A stretch of 64,000 bases of DNA from Ideonella sp. WA131b (GCA_023657425.1 JAGTJW010000001.1:1860001-1924000); one strand, 5' to 3'. Numbered from the stretch's first letter, positions 38,729-49,688 are shown. Made by a program: numbers and translations. The notes: generated by a model from the letters alone, not told the origin.

Positions 38729-38740
38729 TAAGATGTCGAC
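38729..38740 (+). promoter_or_regulatory. Candidate leaderless promoter, fatty acid hydroxylase gene
   Basis: TAAGAT at 38729-38734, then GTCGAC, then ATG 38741. Six-base spacing and no Shine-Dalgarno. Confidence 0.4.
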
Positions 38741-39907
38741 ATGCTCGACAAGCTCAGGCGACTGACCACCTCGCACGGCGAGCTGCGCGCGGGCAAGGGA
38801 CTCATCTCCGGTGTGGTGGCGCTGTCGCTGGCCATCCTGTGTTTTCTGGCCGTGCTGGCCTTCCACTTTCCGGAGTACCTGACGACGCCGCAGCTGCGCA
38901 AGAACTACGACGTGGACCTGCTGCGCAAGGTGCTTTACGCGGCGCTGGTGGTGGCCGGCGCGGTGGCGCTGTTCAACATCGTCACCGGGCGCCGGCGCTG
39001 GCTGTCCACGGCGGCCTTCGCGCTGGTGGTCCTGAGCGTGGCGCTGGGCGGCCACAAGGTGCCGGTGAACGACTTCCCCGGTGGCACGCCTTACATCGGC
39101 CTGGACTGGTTCATCCTCGATCTGCTGGGCAGCACGCTGATCTTCATCTTCATCGAGAAGCTGTTCCCGCTGCGCAAGGAGCAGCCGGTGTTCCGCCCGG
39201 CCTGGCAGACCGACTTCCAGCACTTCATCGTCAACCACCTGCTGATCGGCTTCTTTCTGCTGGCGGTGAACCTGCTCGTGCACCGGCTGTTCGGCTGGGC
39301 GGTGCATGGCGCGGTGCAGGACTGGGTGCGTGGGCTGAACTTCTGGGTGGCGCTGCTCCTCATCATGCTGGTGGCCGACCTGGTGCAGTACGCCACGCAC
39401 CGCGCGTATCACGAGGTGCCGATGCTGTGGCGGCTGCACGCGGTGCACCACAGCGTCAAGCACATGGACTGGCTCGCCGGCTCGCGCCAGCACGTGCTGG
39501 AGATCGTGCTCACGCGCACGCTGGTGCTGGCGCCCATCTACGTGCTGGGGTTCTCGAAGGAAGTGATCGACGCCTACATCATCGTCGTCGGCTTCCAGGC
39601 CGTGTTCAACCACGCCAACGTCAACGTGCGCCTGGGGCCACTGCGCTACGTGATCGTGACGCCCAACTTCCACCACTGGCACCACAGCCAGGAGACCGAG
39701 GCCATCGACCGCAACTACGCGGCGCAGTTCGCCTTCATCGACCACCTCTTCGGCACCGCGGTGCAAAGCCCGCGCGCATGGCCCGCGCACTACGGCGTGC
39801 AGGGCGACTACGTGCCCGATGGGTTCTGGGCGCAGACGAAGTTTCCTTTTGTCTGGCGGGCCGGCCAGACGCCCGGCCCTGGGGGCGCTCAGGACTTCAG
39901 GATCTGA
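38741..39907 (+). CDS. Sterol desaturase / fatty acid hydroxylase superfamily membrane protein
   Basis: 388-aa polytopic membrane protein with the three His boxes that bind the di-iron centre: HRAYH (about residue 217), HAVHHS (about 229) and HHWHHS (about 308). Five or six hydrophobic segments surround them. The N-terminal 90 residues form an extra membrane region not needed by the core family. It probably hydroxylates or desaturates a lipid, but the substrate (fatty acid, carotenoid, hopanoid) cannot be told. Divergent from dbpA. Confidence 0.85.
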   Translation: MLDKLRRLTTSHGELRAGKGLISGVVALSLAILCFLAVLAFHFPEYLTTPQLRKNYDVDLLRKVLYAALVVAGAVALFNIVTGRRRWLSTAAFALVVLSVALGGHKVPVNDFPGGTPYIGLDWFILDLLGSTLIFIFIEKLFPLRKEQPVFRPAWQTDFQHFIVNHLLIGFFLLAVNLLVHRLFGWAVHGAVQDWVRGLNFWVALLLIMLVADLVQYATHRAYHEVPMLWRLHAVHHSVKHMDWLAGSRQHVLEIVLTRTLVLAPIYVLGFSKEVIDAYIIVVGFQAVFNHANVNVRLGPLRYVIVTPNFHHWHHSQETEAIDRNYAAQFAFIDHLFGTAVQSPRAWPAHYGVQGDYVPDGFWAQTKFPFVWRAGQTPGPGGAQDFRI

Positions 39908-40334
39908 CTGCCCGCGCCTGGGCGCCCCCGATGGGGTGGCCGCTGGCGATGAGCTCATCGATCAGCTTCAGCATGAAGCCGCCGGTGGCGGCATACGGGT
40001 CGAACTCGGGGTGCTGCATGCGCACCAGGGCGTCGTCGTCGGGCAGCACGACGTGGGCCATCGACCAGCCGGGGTAGCGACGGCGGTCGATCTCCTCGAA
40101 CGACAGCATCTGCACGTCGTGGTGCCGCGGGTCCTGCAGGATGCGGTTGTAGAGGCGGTTGACCTCGGCGCGTTCGCCCTCCAGCACCTGCAGGTACAGG
40201 CCCTGCCCCTGGCACAGCACGCCACTGATGCCGTGGGCGGCGTTGTGCGCCTCGCAGGTGGCCAGGATGTTGGCGGTGACGGTGCCGGTTTGCGGCCCGA
40301 CGGAGCGGCTGACGTAAAGAACTCGAACCCACAT
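39897..40334 (-). CDS. BLUF-domain blue-light sensor protein
   Basis: 145-aa stand-alone BLUF protein that binds FAD and responds to blue light. The key residues are all present: Tyr7 (RVLYVSR), Asn31 (HNAAHGISGVL), Gln49 (LYLQVLEG), and Trp90 and Met92 (YPGWSMAHV). No output domain is fused; 45 residues of helical C-terminus follow. Such short BLUF proteins usually act by binding a partner. No cyclase or phosphodiesterase gene lies nearby. Its 3' end overlaps the end of the convergent fatty acid hydroxylase gene by 11 bases. Confidence 0.9.
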   Translation of the reverse strand: MWVRVLYVSRSVGPQTGTVTANILATCEAHNAAHGISGVLCQGQGLYLQVLEGERAEVNRLYNRILQDPRHHDVQMLSFEEIDRRRYPGWSMAHVVLPDDDALVRMQHPEFDPYAATGGFMLKLIDELIASGHPIGGAQARAVRS

Positions 40335-40530
40335 GGCTGACTCGCTTTCGGGGCGGTTTGGCGATCCTCTGGCCGTGCCATGCTTGCCCGCTGTGGCAGC
40401 AGTGGGGTCGGGCGGGTGTCCTTGCCCCTTTTTTGGGCGCGCCGAGATGGGCTCACCCCTGCGCAAGACACGCCATGCGACGACGGCAGCGCCGATTCTG
40501 CGCCCACCCAAGCCCCGGCGGCCGTGCCGC

Positions 40531-41409
40531 TCAGCCGATCTCGTGCGCCGCCATCAGCTCCAGCGCCTTCACCAGCGCCGAGTGGTCGGCCTCGGCCAGG
40601 CCGTTGGCGGCACACACCTGCATCAGCTGGGCCACGCCCGCCGTGCCCGGCAGCGCCACGCCCAGGGCCTTGGCGCCTTGCAGCGCGAGGTTCAGGTCTT
40701 TCTGGTGCAGCCCGATGCGGAAGCCGGGGTTGAAGGTGCGCTTGATCATGCGCTCGCCGTGCACCTCGAGGATGCGGCTCGAGGCAAAGCCGCCCATCAG
40801 CGCCTGCCGCACCTTGGCGGGGTCCGCGCCGGCCTTGGCGGCGAACACCAGCGCCTCGGCCACCGCCGCGACGTTCAGCGCCACGATGATCTGGTTGGCG
40901 ACCTTGGTGGTCTGGCCGTCGCCGCTGCCGCCGACGTGGGTGATGTTCTTGCCCATCAGCCTGAGCAGCGGCTCGGCGCGCGCAAAGGCGGCCTCGCCGC
41001 CACCCACCATGATGGTGAGCGAGGCCGCCTTGGCACCCACCTCGCCACCCGAGACCGGGGCATCGAGGTAGTCACAGCCCAGCGCCTGGATACGGGCCGC
41101 GAAGTCCTTGGTGGCCATGGGCGAGATGCTGCTCATGTCCACCACCAGGGTGCCGGGCTTCAGGCCTGCGGCCACGCCCTCGCCGCCGAACAGCACGCGC
41201 TCGACATCGGGCGTGTCGGGCAGCATCAGGAACACGATCTCGCTTTGTTCGGCCACGGCCTTGGCGCTGGCTGCGCTGCGCGCCCCGGCGGCGGTGATCG
41301 CTTCGGGCACCTTGCTGCGCGTGTGCACCGTCATGGCGTGCCCGGCGGCGATGAGGTGGCCGCACATGGGTGCGCCCATGATGCCCAGGCCTATCCATCC
41401 GAGCTTCAT
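40531..41409 (-). CDS. glxR: 2-hydroxy-3-oxopropionate reductase (tartronate semialdehyde reductase)
   Basis: 292-aa beta-hydroxyacid dehydrogenase that converts tartronate semialdehyde to glycerate. It has GLGIMGAPM at residues 7-15 (NAD(P) binding), DAPVSGGEVGA (substrate loop) and catalytic Lys in GQTTKVANQ. Last gene of gcl-hyi-glxR; ATGA overlap with hyi. Confidence 0.94.
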   Translation of the reverse strand: MKLGWIGLGIMGAPMCGHLIAAGHAMTVHTRSKVPEAITAAGARSAASAKAVAEQSEIVFLMLPDTPDVERVLFGGEGVAAGLKPGTLVVDMSSISPMATKDFAARIQALGCDYLDAPVSGGEVGAKAASLTIMVGGGEAAFARAEPLLRLMGKNITHVGGSGDGQTTKVANQIIVALNVAAVAEALVFAAKAGADPAKVRQALMGGFASSRILEVHGERMIKRTFNPGFRIGLHQKDLNLALQGAKALGVALPGTAGVAQLMQVCAANGLAEADHSALVKALELMAAHEIG

Positions 41410-42182
41410 TGGAAGCGCTCCATCCAGCGGAGGCCGGCTTCGGTGCCGCCGGCCGGTTTGTATTCGCAGCCCACATGCCCGGCATAGCCGATACGGTCGA
41501 GGTGGGCAAACAGGAAGGGCCAGGCGATCTCGCCCGTGCCAGGCTCGTGGCGGCCCGGGTTGTCGGCCACCTGGATGTGGCCGATGCGCGGCAGCAGGCG
41601 CTCGATGGTGGCCGCCAGCTCGCCCTCGGTGCGCTGCTGGTGGTAGACGTCGTACTGCAGCTTCAGGTTGGGCGCGCCGACCTCGTCCATCAGCGCCACG
41701 GCGTCGTCGCTGCGCTGCACCACGAAGCCGGGCACGTCATACCGGTTGATGGGCTCGATCAGCAGCGTGAGGCCGGCGTCCTGCAGCGCCGCCGCGGCGT
41801 AGCGCAGGTTGGCCACCAGCGTGGCGCGACCCTCGGCCGCCGTCACGCCGGCCGGCAGCTTGCCCGCCAGGCAGTTGAGTCGTGGCACCTGCAGCACGGT
41901 GGCGTACTCGACGGCATGAGCGACGCCTCGCCGGAACTCGTCGGTGCGGCCGGGGTCGGCGGCGATGCCGCGGTCGCCCGCGGCCCAGTCGCCGGCCGGC
42001 AGGTTGTGCAGCACCATGGTCAGGCCATGGCGCACGAGTTCTTCGCGCAGCACGGTGGCCGGCTGCTCGTAGGGGAACTGCAGTTCCACGGCCGTGAAGC
42101 CGGCGCGCGCGGCGCGCCCGAAACGCTCCAGCAGCGGCGTCTCGGTGAACAGCATCGACAGGTTGGCGGCGAACTGGGGCAT
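41406..42182 (-). CDS. hyi: Hydroxypyruvate isomerase
   Basis: 258-aa TIM-barrel isomerase interconverting hydroxypyruvate and tartronate semialdehyde. Metal-binding Glu residues are seen in LLIEPINRYDVPGF and VGCEYKP, with HIQVADNPGRHEPGTGEI between them. It lies five bases after gcl and overlaps glxR by four. Confidence 0.94.
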   Translation of the reverse strand: MPQFAANLSMLFTETPLLERFGRAARAGFTAVELQFPYEQPATVLREELVRHGLTMVLHNLPAGDWAAGDRGIAADPGRTDEFRRGVAHAVEYATVLQVPRLNCLAGKLPAGVTAAEGRATLVANLRYAAAALQDAGLTLLIEPINRYDVPGFVVQRSDDAVALMDEVGAPNLKLQYDVYHQQRTEGELAATIERLLPRIGHIQVADNPGRHEPGTGEIAWPFLFAHLDRIGYAGHVGCEYKPAGGTEAGLRWMERFQ

Positions 42183-42187
42183 GGCTG

Positions 42188-43978
<1,791 letters not shown>

Positions 43979-44060
43979 CGCAGTGTCTCCGTCGGGGTTG
44001 TCGTGGCCGGCATCGTCGCGGCGGCTGGCCGGCGAGGGAAGGTCAGCGCACCGATAGCCT

Positions 44061-44083
44061 CCATTCCATGGTGGAATGGCGAC
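44061..44083 (+). promoter_or_regulatory. LysR-type operator with embedded -10 box
   Basis: CCATTCCA (44061-44068) and TGGAATGG (44072-44079) form a perfect 8-bp inverted repeat with a three-base centre. It contains the T-N11-A core of LysR-family sites (T44064 to A44076). TGGAAT at 44072-44077 is also exactly six bases before the regulator ATG. A bound regulator would cover its own promoter, which suggests autorepression and control of divergent gcl. Confidence 0.65.
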
Positions 44084-44986
44084 ATGGACCGCATCCAGGG
44101 TCTGCAGCTCTTCGTCCGCGTCTGCGAGACCGGCTCGCTCACGCGGGCCGCGGTCGACCTGGGCGTGACGCAGCCCACCGCCACGAAGCACATCGCCCAG
44201 CTCGAGAAGCGCCTGGGCGCGCGCCTGTTCCACCGCAGCACGCGCGGCGTCACGCCCACCGAGGTGGGCGCCGCCTACTACGACCAGTGCAAGGCGATCA
44301 CGCTGCAGCTCGACGCTGCCGACAACCTGGCCGCGCTGATGCAAAGCCGCGTGCAGGGAGCGCTGCGCATCAACAGTTCGGTGGCCTTCGGCCGCCGCGT
44401 GCTGGTGCCGATGGTGCTGCGCTACATGCAGCAGCACCCGGGCGTGACCGTGGACCTGGGCTTCGAGGACCGCTATGTGAACCTGGTGGAGCAGGGCATC
44501 GACCTGGCCCTGCGCATGGGTCGGCTGGCCGACAGCTCGCTGGGCGCTCGCTACCTCGGCACCAACCCCTGGGCGCTGGTGGCGGCGCCCGCCTACCTGG
44601 CCGAGGCCGGCACGCCGAAGCGGCCCGACGACCTGGCCCGCCATCGCGCGCTGATCTACAGCACCGTGCAGGGTGACGAGCGCTGGCACTTCACGGGCGC
44701 CGACGGCCGCAGCGCCAGCGTGGCCGTGAAGGGCCCGCTGCGCAGCAACAACCTCTCGGCGCTGCTGGCCGCGGCACGCGCCGGCATGGGTGTGGCGGCG
44801 CTGCCGCTGTACGTGGCGCAGGCCTCACTGGCGCGCGATGAACTCGTGCTTCTGCTGGAGCGGCACACGCTGCCGGCGCAGCCCATCCACGCCGTCTATC
44901 CGAGCCCACGCCAGGTGCCGGCCAAGGTGGTGAGCTTCGTCAACTGGCTGCAGGGGCAGTTCGACGACGGGTGGTGGGGGCGCTGA
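44084..44986 (+). CDS. LysR-family transcriptional regulator, divergent from gcl
   Basis: 300-aa regulator with an N-terminal winged helix ([46 protein letters not shown]) and a periplasmic-binding-like effector domain ([16 protein letters not shown] onward). It resembles the CrgA/YafC branch. Adjacent and divergent to gcl-hyi-glxR, so it probably controls that operon in response to a glyoxylate-related ligand. No ribosome site; the mRNA may be leaderless. Confidence 0.9.
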   Translation: MDRIQGLQLFVRVCETGSLTRAAVDLGVTQPTATKHIAQLEKRLGARLFHRSTRGVTPTEVGAAYYDQCKAITLQLDAADNLAALMQSRVQGALRINSSVAFGRRVLVPMVLRYMQQHPGVTVDLGFEDRYVNLVEQGIDLALRMGRLADSSLGARYLGTNPWALVAAPAYLAEAGTPKRPDDLARHRALIYSTVQGDERWHFTGADGRSASVAVKGPLRSNNLSALLAAARAGMGVAALPLYVAQASLARDELVLLLERHTLPAQPIHAVYPSPRQVPAKVVSFVNWLQGQFDDGWWGR

Positions 44987-45139
44987 GAGCCTCGAAGTCG
45001 GTGCAGGGCAGCGGGTGGTCGGAGCCGGCGCGGGCCGTGGCCCGGCCTGGCGCGAGGGCGGCCAGGAGGCGTCGGTTCTTCAGGGCCGGCCATGCCGGGC
45101 CGCTGCGCTATCGTGCCGGACGCGGACTCTTCGCCTGCC

Positions 45140-46603
45140 ATGCCCGACACCACCTTCTACTGGCACGACTATGAGACCTCGGGCGTGGACCCGCGGCGCC
45201 ACCGCCCGGTGCAGTTTGCCGGCCTGCGCACCGACCTCGAGCTCAACGAGATCGGCGATCCGCTGGTGGCCTACTGCCAGCCTGCGCCCGACGTGCTGCC
45301 CGATCCCGAGGCCGTGCTGCTGACCGGCATCACGCCGCAGCACGTGCAGCAGCACGGCGTGACGGAGGCCGAGTTCGCCAGCCGCATCGAGGCCGCGCTG
45401 GCGCAGGACGGCACCATCGGCGTGGGCTACAACAGCATCCGCTTCGACGACGAGGTCACGCGCTTCCTGTTCTGGCGCAACCTCATCGACCCCTATGCGC
45501 GCGAGTGGCAGAACGGCTGCGGCCGCTGGGATCTGCTCGACGTGCTGCGCACCTGCTGGAGCCTGCGGCCCGAGGGCCTGGCCTGGCCGAAGCACCCCGC
45601 GGGCGAGCTCAAGGGCCGGCCGTCGTTCAAGCTCGAAGACCTCACGCGCGCCAACGGCATCGAGCACGGCCAGGCCCACGACGCGCTCGCCGACGTGCGC
45701 GCCACGGTGGCGCTGGCGCGGCTCGTGAAGGCCGCGCAGCCGCGGCTGTGGGCCTACTGCCTGAAGCTGCGCCGCAAGGACGCCGTCTGGGCCGAGATCG
45801 GCCAGGGCCGGCCCTTCGTGCATCTCTCTGGCCGGTATGCGGTGGAGCGCGGCTGCCTGGCCATCGTCTGGCCGCTGGCGCCGCATCCCACGAACAAGAA
45901 CGAGCTGATCGTCTGGGATCTCGCGCACGACCCCGCCGAGCTGGAAGGGCTGGACGTCGAGACGATGCGCCGCCGGATGTTCACGCGCGCCGACGCCCTG
46001 CCCGAGGGCGAGTCGCGGCTGCCGATCAAGACCATCCACGTCAACAAGAGCCCGGTCGTCATCGGCAACCTGGCGGTGCTGGGCCCGGCCGAGGCGCGCT
46101 GGGGCCTGGACCGCGCCACCGCCGAGCGCCACGCCGTGCAGGCTGCGCGCTTGGCTGAAACCCTGGCGCCACGCTGGCGCGAGGTGTACACGCGGCCCGC
46201 CGAGCCCGCGCCCGACGTCGACGAAGATCTCTACGGGGGCTTCGTCGGCGACGAGGACCGCCGCACCCTCAACCGTCTGCGCGCGCTGCCCTGGCCGCAG
46301 CGGGCCGAGCGGGTGCACGGCGGGCGCGTGGCCTTTGCCGACGGGCGGCTGGAGGAACTGCTGTTCCGCTGGCGCGCCCGCAACGCGCCCGAGACGCTGG
46401 ACGCCGGGGAGCAGGCGCGCTGGCAGGCCCACCGTGTGGCGCGGCTGGTGCACGGCGAGGGCGGTGCGACCACGCTGCAGGCCTTCCAGGAGCGCGTGGA
46501 CGCGCTCTACGACGCCGCCGTGGAGCGCGGCGACGAGCGTGCCCAGGCGCTGCTCGACGCGCTGGTGGACCACGCCGAGCGCATCGCGCCCGAGGCGGGC
46601 TGA
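45140..46603 (+). CDS. sbcB: Exodeoxyribonuclease I
   Basis: 487-aa 3'-5' single-strand DNA exonuclease of the DEDD family. The first acidic motif is FYWHDYETSG near residue 8, and GYNSIRFDDEVTRF and GQAHDALADVRAT carry the others. The SH3-like and C-terminal helical domains follow, and length is near E. coli ExoI. ATG 45140 is chosen because the family begins with a short lead before the first Asp; an ATG at 45092 would add 16 residues. It acts in recombination and mismatch repair. Confidence 0.94.
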   Translation: MPDTTFYWHDYETSGVDPRRHRPVQFAGLRTDLELNEIGDPLVAYCQPAPDVLPDPEAVLLTGITPQHVQQHGVTEAEFASRIEAALAQDGTIGVGYNSIRFDDEVTRFLFWRNLIDPYAREWQNGCGRWDLLDVLRTCWSLRPEGLAWPKHPAGELKGRPSFKLEDLTRANGIEHGQAHDALADVRATVALARLVKAAQPRLWAYCLKLRRKDAVWAEIGQGRPFVHLSGRYAVERGCLAIVWPLAPHPTNKNELIVWDLAHDPAELEGLDVETMRRRMFTRADALPEGESRLPIKTIHVNKSPVVIGNLAVLGPAEARWGLDRATAERHAVQAARLAETLAPRWREVYTRPAEPAPDVDEDLYGGFVGDEDRRTLNRLRALPWPQRAERVHGGRVAFADGRLEELLFRWRARNAPETLDAGEQARWQAHRVARLVHGEGGATTLQAFQERVDALYDAAVERGDERAQALLDALVDHAERIAPEAG

Positions 46604-46615
46604 GGCTGCGCCCCT

Positions 46616-48934
46616 TCAGCGGCTGGCCGCCGGGGCCGGCGCCCCTGCGGCCGTCGGCGTGGTGGCCTCGGCCACATTGCCGATGGCGCGGATGAAGCCG
46701 CCGTCGGCAAACTCGGTGTAGCGCCAGTCGCCGCCCACCCGCAGCACGTCCTCGGGCGGCTCCAGCGGCTGCACCGGCACGCCGCGCAGCGCGCGCGCCA
46801 TGGCGTCGATCCACACCGGCAGCGCGAGGCCGCCACCGGTCTCGCGTTCGCCCAGGCTGCGCGGTTCGTCGTGGCCGATCCAGCCCACGCCCACCACGCC
46901 CGGCGCCCAGCCGGCAAACCAGGCGTCGACCGCGTCATTGGTGGTGCCGGTCTTGCCGTAGAGGTCGGGCCGCTGCAGCGTGGCCTGTGCGCGCGCGGCA
47001 GTGCCGCGGGCCGTCACGTCCTGCAGCAGCGAGTTGGCCAGAAACACCGTGCGCGCCGGCAGCACGCGCGTGGCCCCGTCCAGCGGCGGGGCCGGCGGCG
47101 CCTCGAAGAGCACGCTGCCGTCGGCGGCCACGATGCGCTCGATCAGCACCGGCGCCACGCGGTGCCCGCCGTTGGCGAACACGCCGTAGGCCGCCGCCAT
47201 CTCCAGCGGCGTGACGCTGCCCGTGCCCAGGGCCAGCGTCAGATCGGAGGGCTGGCGATTCATGTCGAAGCCGAAGCGGGCGATGCCGTCTCGGGCCGCC
47301 GCCAGACCGATGCGGTGCAGTACGCGGATGCTCACGAGGTTCTTGCTGCGCACGAGGCCGTCGCGCACCGTCATCGGGCCGTCGAAGGCGCCGTCGCTGT
47401 TGCCGGGGTTCCAGTTCGGCGCGCCGCCGTCCGTGGCCTGGAGCGGCAGGTCGTCGACCACGGTCTCGGGCATCACGCCGTGCTCGAAGGCCGTGGCGTA
47501 CAGGAAGGGCTTGAAGCTCGAGCCCGGCTGCCGCCGCGCCTGCGTGGCGCGGTTGAAAGGCCCGCGGCTGAAGCTGAAGCCGCCCACCAGCGCGCGCACG
47601 CGGCCGGTGGCGGGGTCGAGCGCGACATAGGCGCCGTCGGCCTCGGGCCATTGCGCCACGCTCCAGGTGGGGGTGCCGCCCGGCCCGGGCGCGGCCTGCA
47701 GGCGCAGCACCGCGCCGCGCCGCACCGCCCGCGCGGCCGGCGCCTGCGGCCGCAGCGCGGCGCGCACCAGCCGCAGGCCTTCGCCCGACACCGTCACCGT
47801 CTCGCCGCTGGCGAGCTTGACCTGCAGCGCCCTCTCGGATGCGGCCATCACGATGCCGGCGCGCAGGTCGTCGTCGTCGCGCACGTCACGCAAGGCCAGC
47901 GCCGCGGCACGCTCGGCGGCCTCGGGGTCGGCAGGCAGCTCCTCCTGCTCCTCGGGGCCGCGCCAGGACTGCCGGCGCTCGTGCGCCAGCAGCGCCTTGC
48001 GCAGCGCGGCATGCGCCGCGCGCTGCTCGTCGGCATGCAGGCTGGTGACGACGCGGATGCCCTCGGTGTAGGCGCGCTCGCCGAGCTGCTCGAAGACGGC
48101 GCGGCGCGCCATCTCGCCCACATGCTGCGCCGCCACCTCGGGGCCGCGCGTGCGGCGGTACACCAACTTCCGGGCCACGGCCGCGTCGTGCTCGGCCTGG
48201 CTGATCTTGCCTGAGCGCAGCATGCGCTGCAGCACCCAGCGCTGGCGCCGGACGGCTGCGGCCTCGTTGGCAAACGGGTTGGCGTAGATGGGGTTCTGCG
48301 GCAGGCCCGCGATCAGCGCCAGCTCGGCCAGGTTCAGCTGCTGCAGCGGCTTGCCGAAGTAGGTCTCGGCCGCTGCACCCATGCCGTAGGCGCGCGTGCC
48401 CACGTAGACCTGGTTCAGGTACAGCTCGAGGATCTGGTCCTTGGTCAGTGCGGCTTCCAGTCGGCGCGCGATCAGGGCCTCCTTGAGCTTGCGCTCCACC
48501 GTGCGCCGCGTGCTCAGGAACATCGTGCGGGCCACCTGCTGGGTGATCGTGCTGGCACCCTGCGGCACGCCGCCGCTGAGGTTGGCCAGCGTGGCGCGCG
48601 CCACGCCGCGCCAGCTGATGCCGTGGTGCCCGTAGAAGCCGGCGTCCTCGGTGGCGATGACGGCGTCCTTCAGTGCCTGCGGCATCTGCGCGACCGGCAC
48701 GAAGACGCGCCTTTCGCTGCCGAACTGCGCGATCTCGGTCCCATCGCCGGCCAGCACCACCAGATGCTGGCGCGGGCGGTATTCAGTGGCCTCGTCCAGC
48801 GGTGGCAGGTCGAGCGCGTACCAGGCCAGCAGCAGGCCGAGCAGCAGCGCACCGACCAGGGCCACGGCCCCCAAGACCAGCAGCAGGCTGCCGATGACGA
48901 CGCCGCCGCGGCTGCGACCTGGCAGGCTGATCAA
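46616..48934 (-). CDS. Class A penicillin-binding protein (PBP1, glycosyltransferase/transpeptidase)
   Basis: Bifunctional cell-wall synthase. A single transmembrane anchor lies near the N-terminus (SLLLVLGAVALVGALLLGLL). The GT51 domain has EDAGFYGHHG and GASTITQQVARTMFL. The transpeptidase domain has PGSSFKPFLY (Ser-x-x-Lys), RSKNLVSIR (SxN) and LYGKTGTTND (KTG). The frame is open upstream to 49213, but that part is a cpdB fossil. No ATG lies just before the membrane anchor; a TTG at 48934, overlapping a TGA (TTGA), would give 772 aa and is my best guess. Confidence 0.88.
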   Translation of the reverse strand: MISLPGRSRGGVVIGSLLLVLGAVALVGALLLGLLLAWYALDLPPLDEATEYRPRQHLVVLAGDGTEIAQFGSERRVFVPVAQMPQALKDAVIATEDAGFYGHHGISWRGVARATLANLSGGVPQGASTITQQVARTMFLSTRRTVERKLKEALIARRLEAALTKDQILELYLNQVYVGTRAYGMGAAAETYFGKPLQQLNLAELALIAGLPQNPIYANPFANEAAAVRRQRWVLQRMLRSGKISQAEHDAAVARKLVYRRTRGPEVAAQHVGEMARRAVFEQLGERAYTEGIRVVTSLHADEQRAAHAALRKALLAHERRQSWRGPEEQEELPADPEAAERAAALALRDVRDDDDLRAGIVMAASERALQVKLASGETVTVSGEGLRLVRAALRPQAPAARAVRRGAVLRLQAAPGPGGTPTWSVAQWPEADGAYVALDPATGRVRALVGGFSFSRGPFNRATQARRQPGSSFKPFLYATAFEHGVMPETVVDDLPLQATDGGAPNWNPGNSDGAFDGPMTVRDGLVRSKNLVSIRVLHRIGLAAARDGIARFGFDMNRQPSDLTLALGTGSVTPLEMAAAYGVFANGGHRVAPVLIERIVAADGSVLFEAPPAPPLDGATRVLPARTVFLANSLLQDVTARGTAARAQATLQRPDLYGKTGTTNDAVDAWFAGWAPGVVGVGWIGHDEPRSLGERETGGGLALPVWIDAMARALRGVPVQPLEPPEDVLRVGGDWRYTEFADGGFIRAIGNVAEATTPTAAGAPAPAASR

Positions 48935-49310
48935 GGAGCGATCTCGTAGGTCGCGAAGCCGTCGCCCTCGTGGCGCACCAGCCTCACCTGCGGCACCAAG
49001 CCGGGGCACCGCCCGGCGCAAGGGGTCGACGATGTCCAGCACCTCCACCCGGCCCGCCAGGTGCTGCCGGTCCCAGAGCATGATCGGCGGCGGCTCGACC
49101 GCGATGACGCCGATCCTCAGCGTGTGCGCCGCACCAGTCTCGTCGACGACGGCGCGGTCCTGGTAGCAGTCCCAGGACAGCAGGTGCCTGTGCAGATCCG
49201 TGGTGCCGATCACGCGCAGTTTCTGCGTCTGCGCATGGGTCCACGCTCCTAGGAGCGAGCGCGGCGACGAGCAGGCCCAGGGCCTGCAGGCGGGGGTGGA
49301 AGGCGGTCAC
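48931..49310 (-). pseudogene. Fossil of a cpdB-like 2',3'-cyclic-nucleotide phosphodiesterase gene
   Basis: Pieces of one gene in order. A signal-peptide start (GTG 49310, VTAFHPRLQALGLLVAALA) is followed by a frameshift near 49250. Then come the metallophosphatase N-terminus LRVIGTTDLHRHLLSWDCYQ, an internal deletion after QDRA, the middle piece TLRIGVIAVEPPPIMLWD and LAGRVEVLDIVD, a second junction, and finally LVRHEGDGFATYEIAP with a stop at 48931. Known CpdB proteins are about 650 aa, so most is gone. The middle piece is in frame with the downstream PBP gene and can be mistaken for its N-terminus. Confidence 0.8.
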
Positions 49311-49407
49311 GACGGCGGGCAGGCAGCGGCTGGGCCTGCAAGGCTACCTGAGCATCCCCAGGGCCGGAGGCCGCCCGCCGCCCGCCCTGAGGGGGGCACT
49401 CAGCCGC

Positions 49408-49557
49408 TCAATGCTGCGAGCGGCCGTGGTGCTTTTGCGCCCACTCTTCGGCCCAGGCGTCGGCCTTGGCCTGCTCGCGGGCGCCCATCGTCATGGTCCA
49501 GGTCAGAAAGCCGGCGGCAAACAGCAGCGGGACGAGGGCAAGCAGCAGCGTGGTCAT
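49408..49557 (-). CDS. 49-aa small membrane protein
   Basis: ATG 49557 with a good ribosome site (CGGAG, 5-8 bases upstream). The protein has one hydrophobic segment (LLLALVPLLFAAGFLTWTM) and a charged, Trp- and His-containing tail (KADAWAEEWAQKHHGRSQH). It lies between the CoA-ester lyase and the cpdB fossil on the same strand. No known family; function unknown. Confidence 0.6.
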   Translation of the reverse strand: MTTLLLALVPLLFAAGFLTWTMTMGAREQAKADAWAEEWAQKHHGRSQH

Positions 49558-49688
49558 CGGGAGCTCCGGGGATCGGATCGGGGTGGATGGCTTATCGGCA
49601 TCGAGTTCGCCGACTGGAGTGCCCCCTGTGCTGCACGGCCGCATCAACCTTGGCCCACGCAGCCGGTTCAGCGCCGCGTCAGGGGTCT

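Noticed and set aside
44971..45174. 67-codon ORF between the LysR gene and sbcB
   Set aside because: No ribosome site, Arg/Ala-rich composition and no recognisable motif.
48935..49213. N-terminal extension of the PBP to 865 aa
   Set aside because: These residues match CpdB, not a PBP, and contain deletion junctions.
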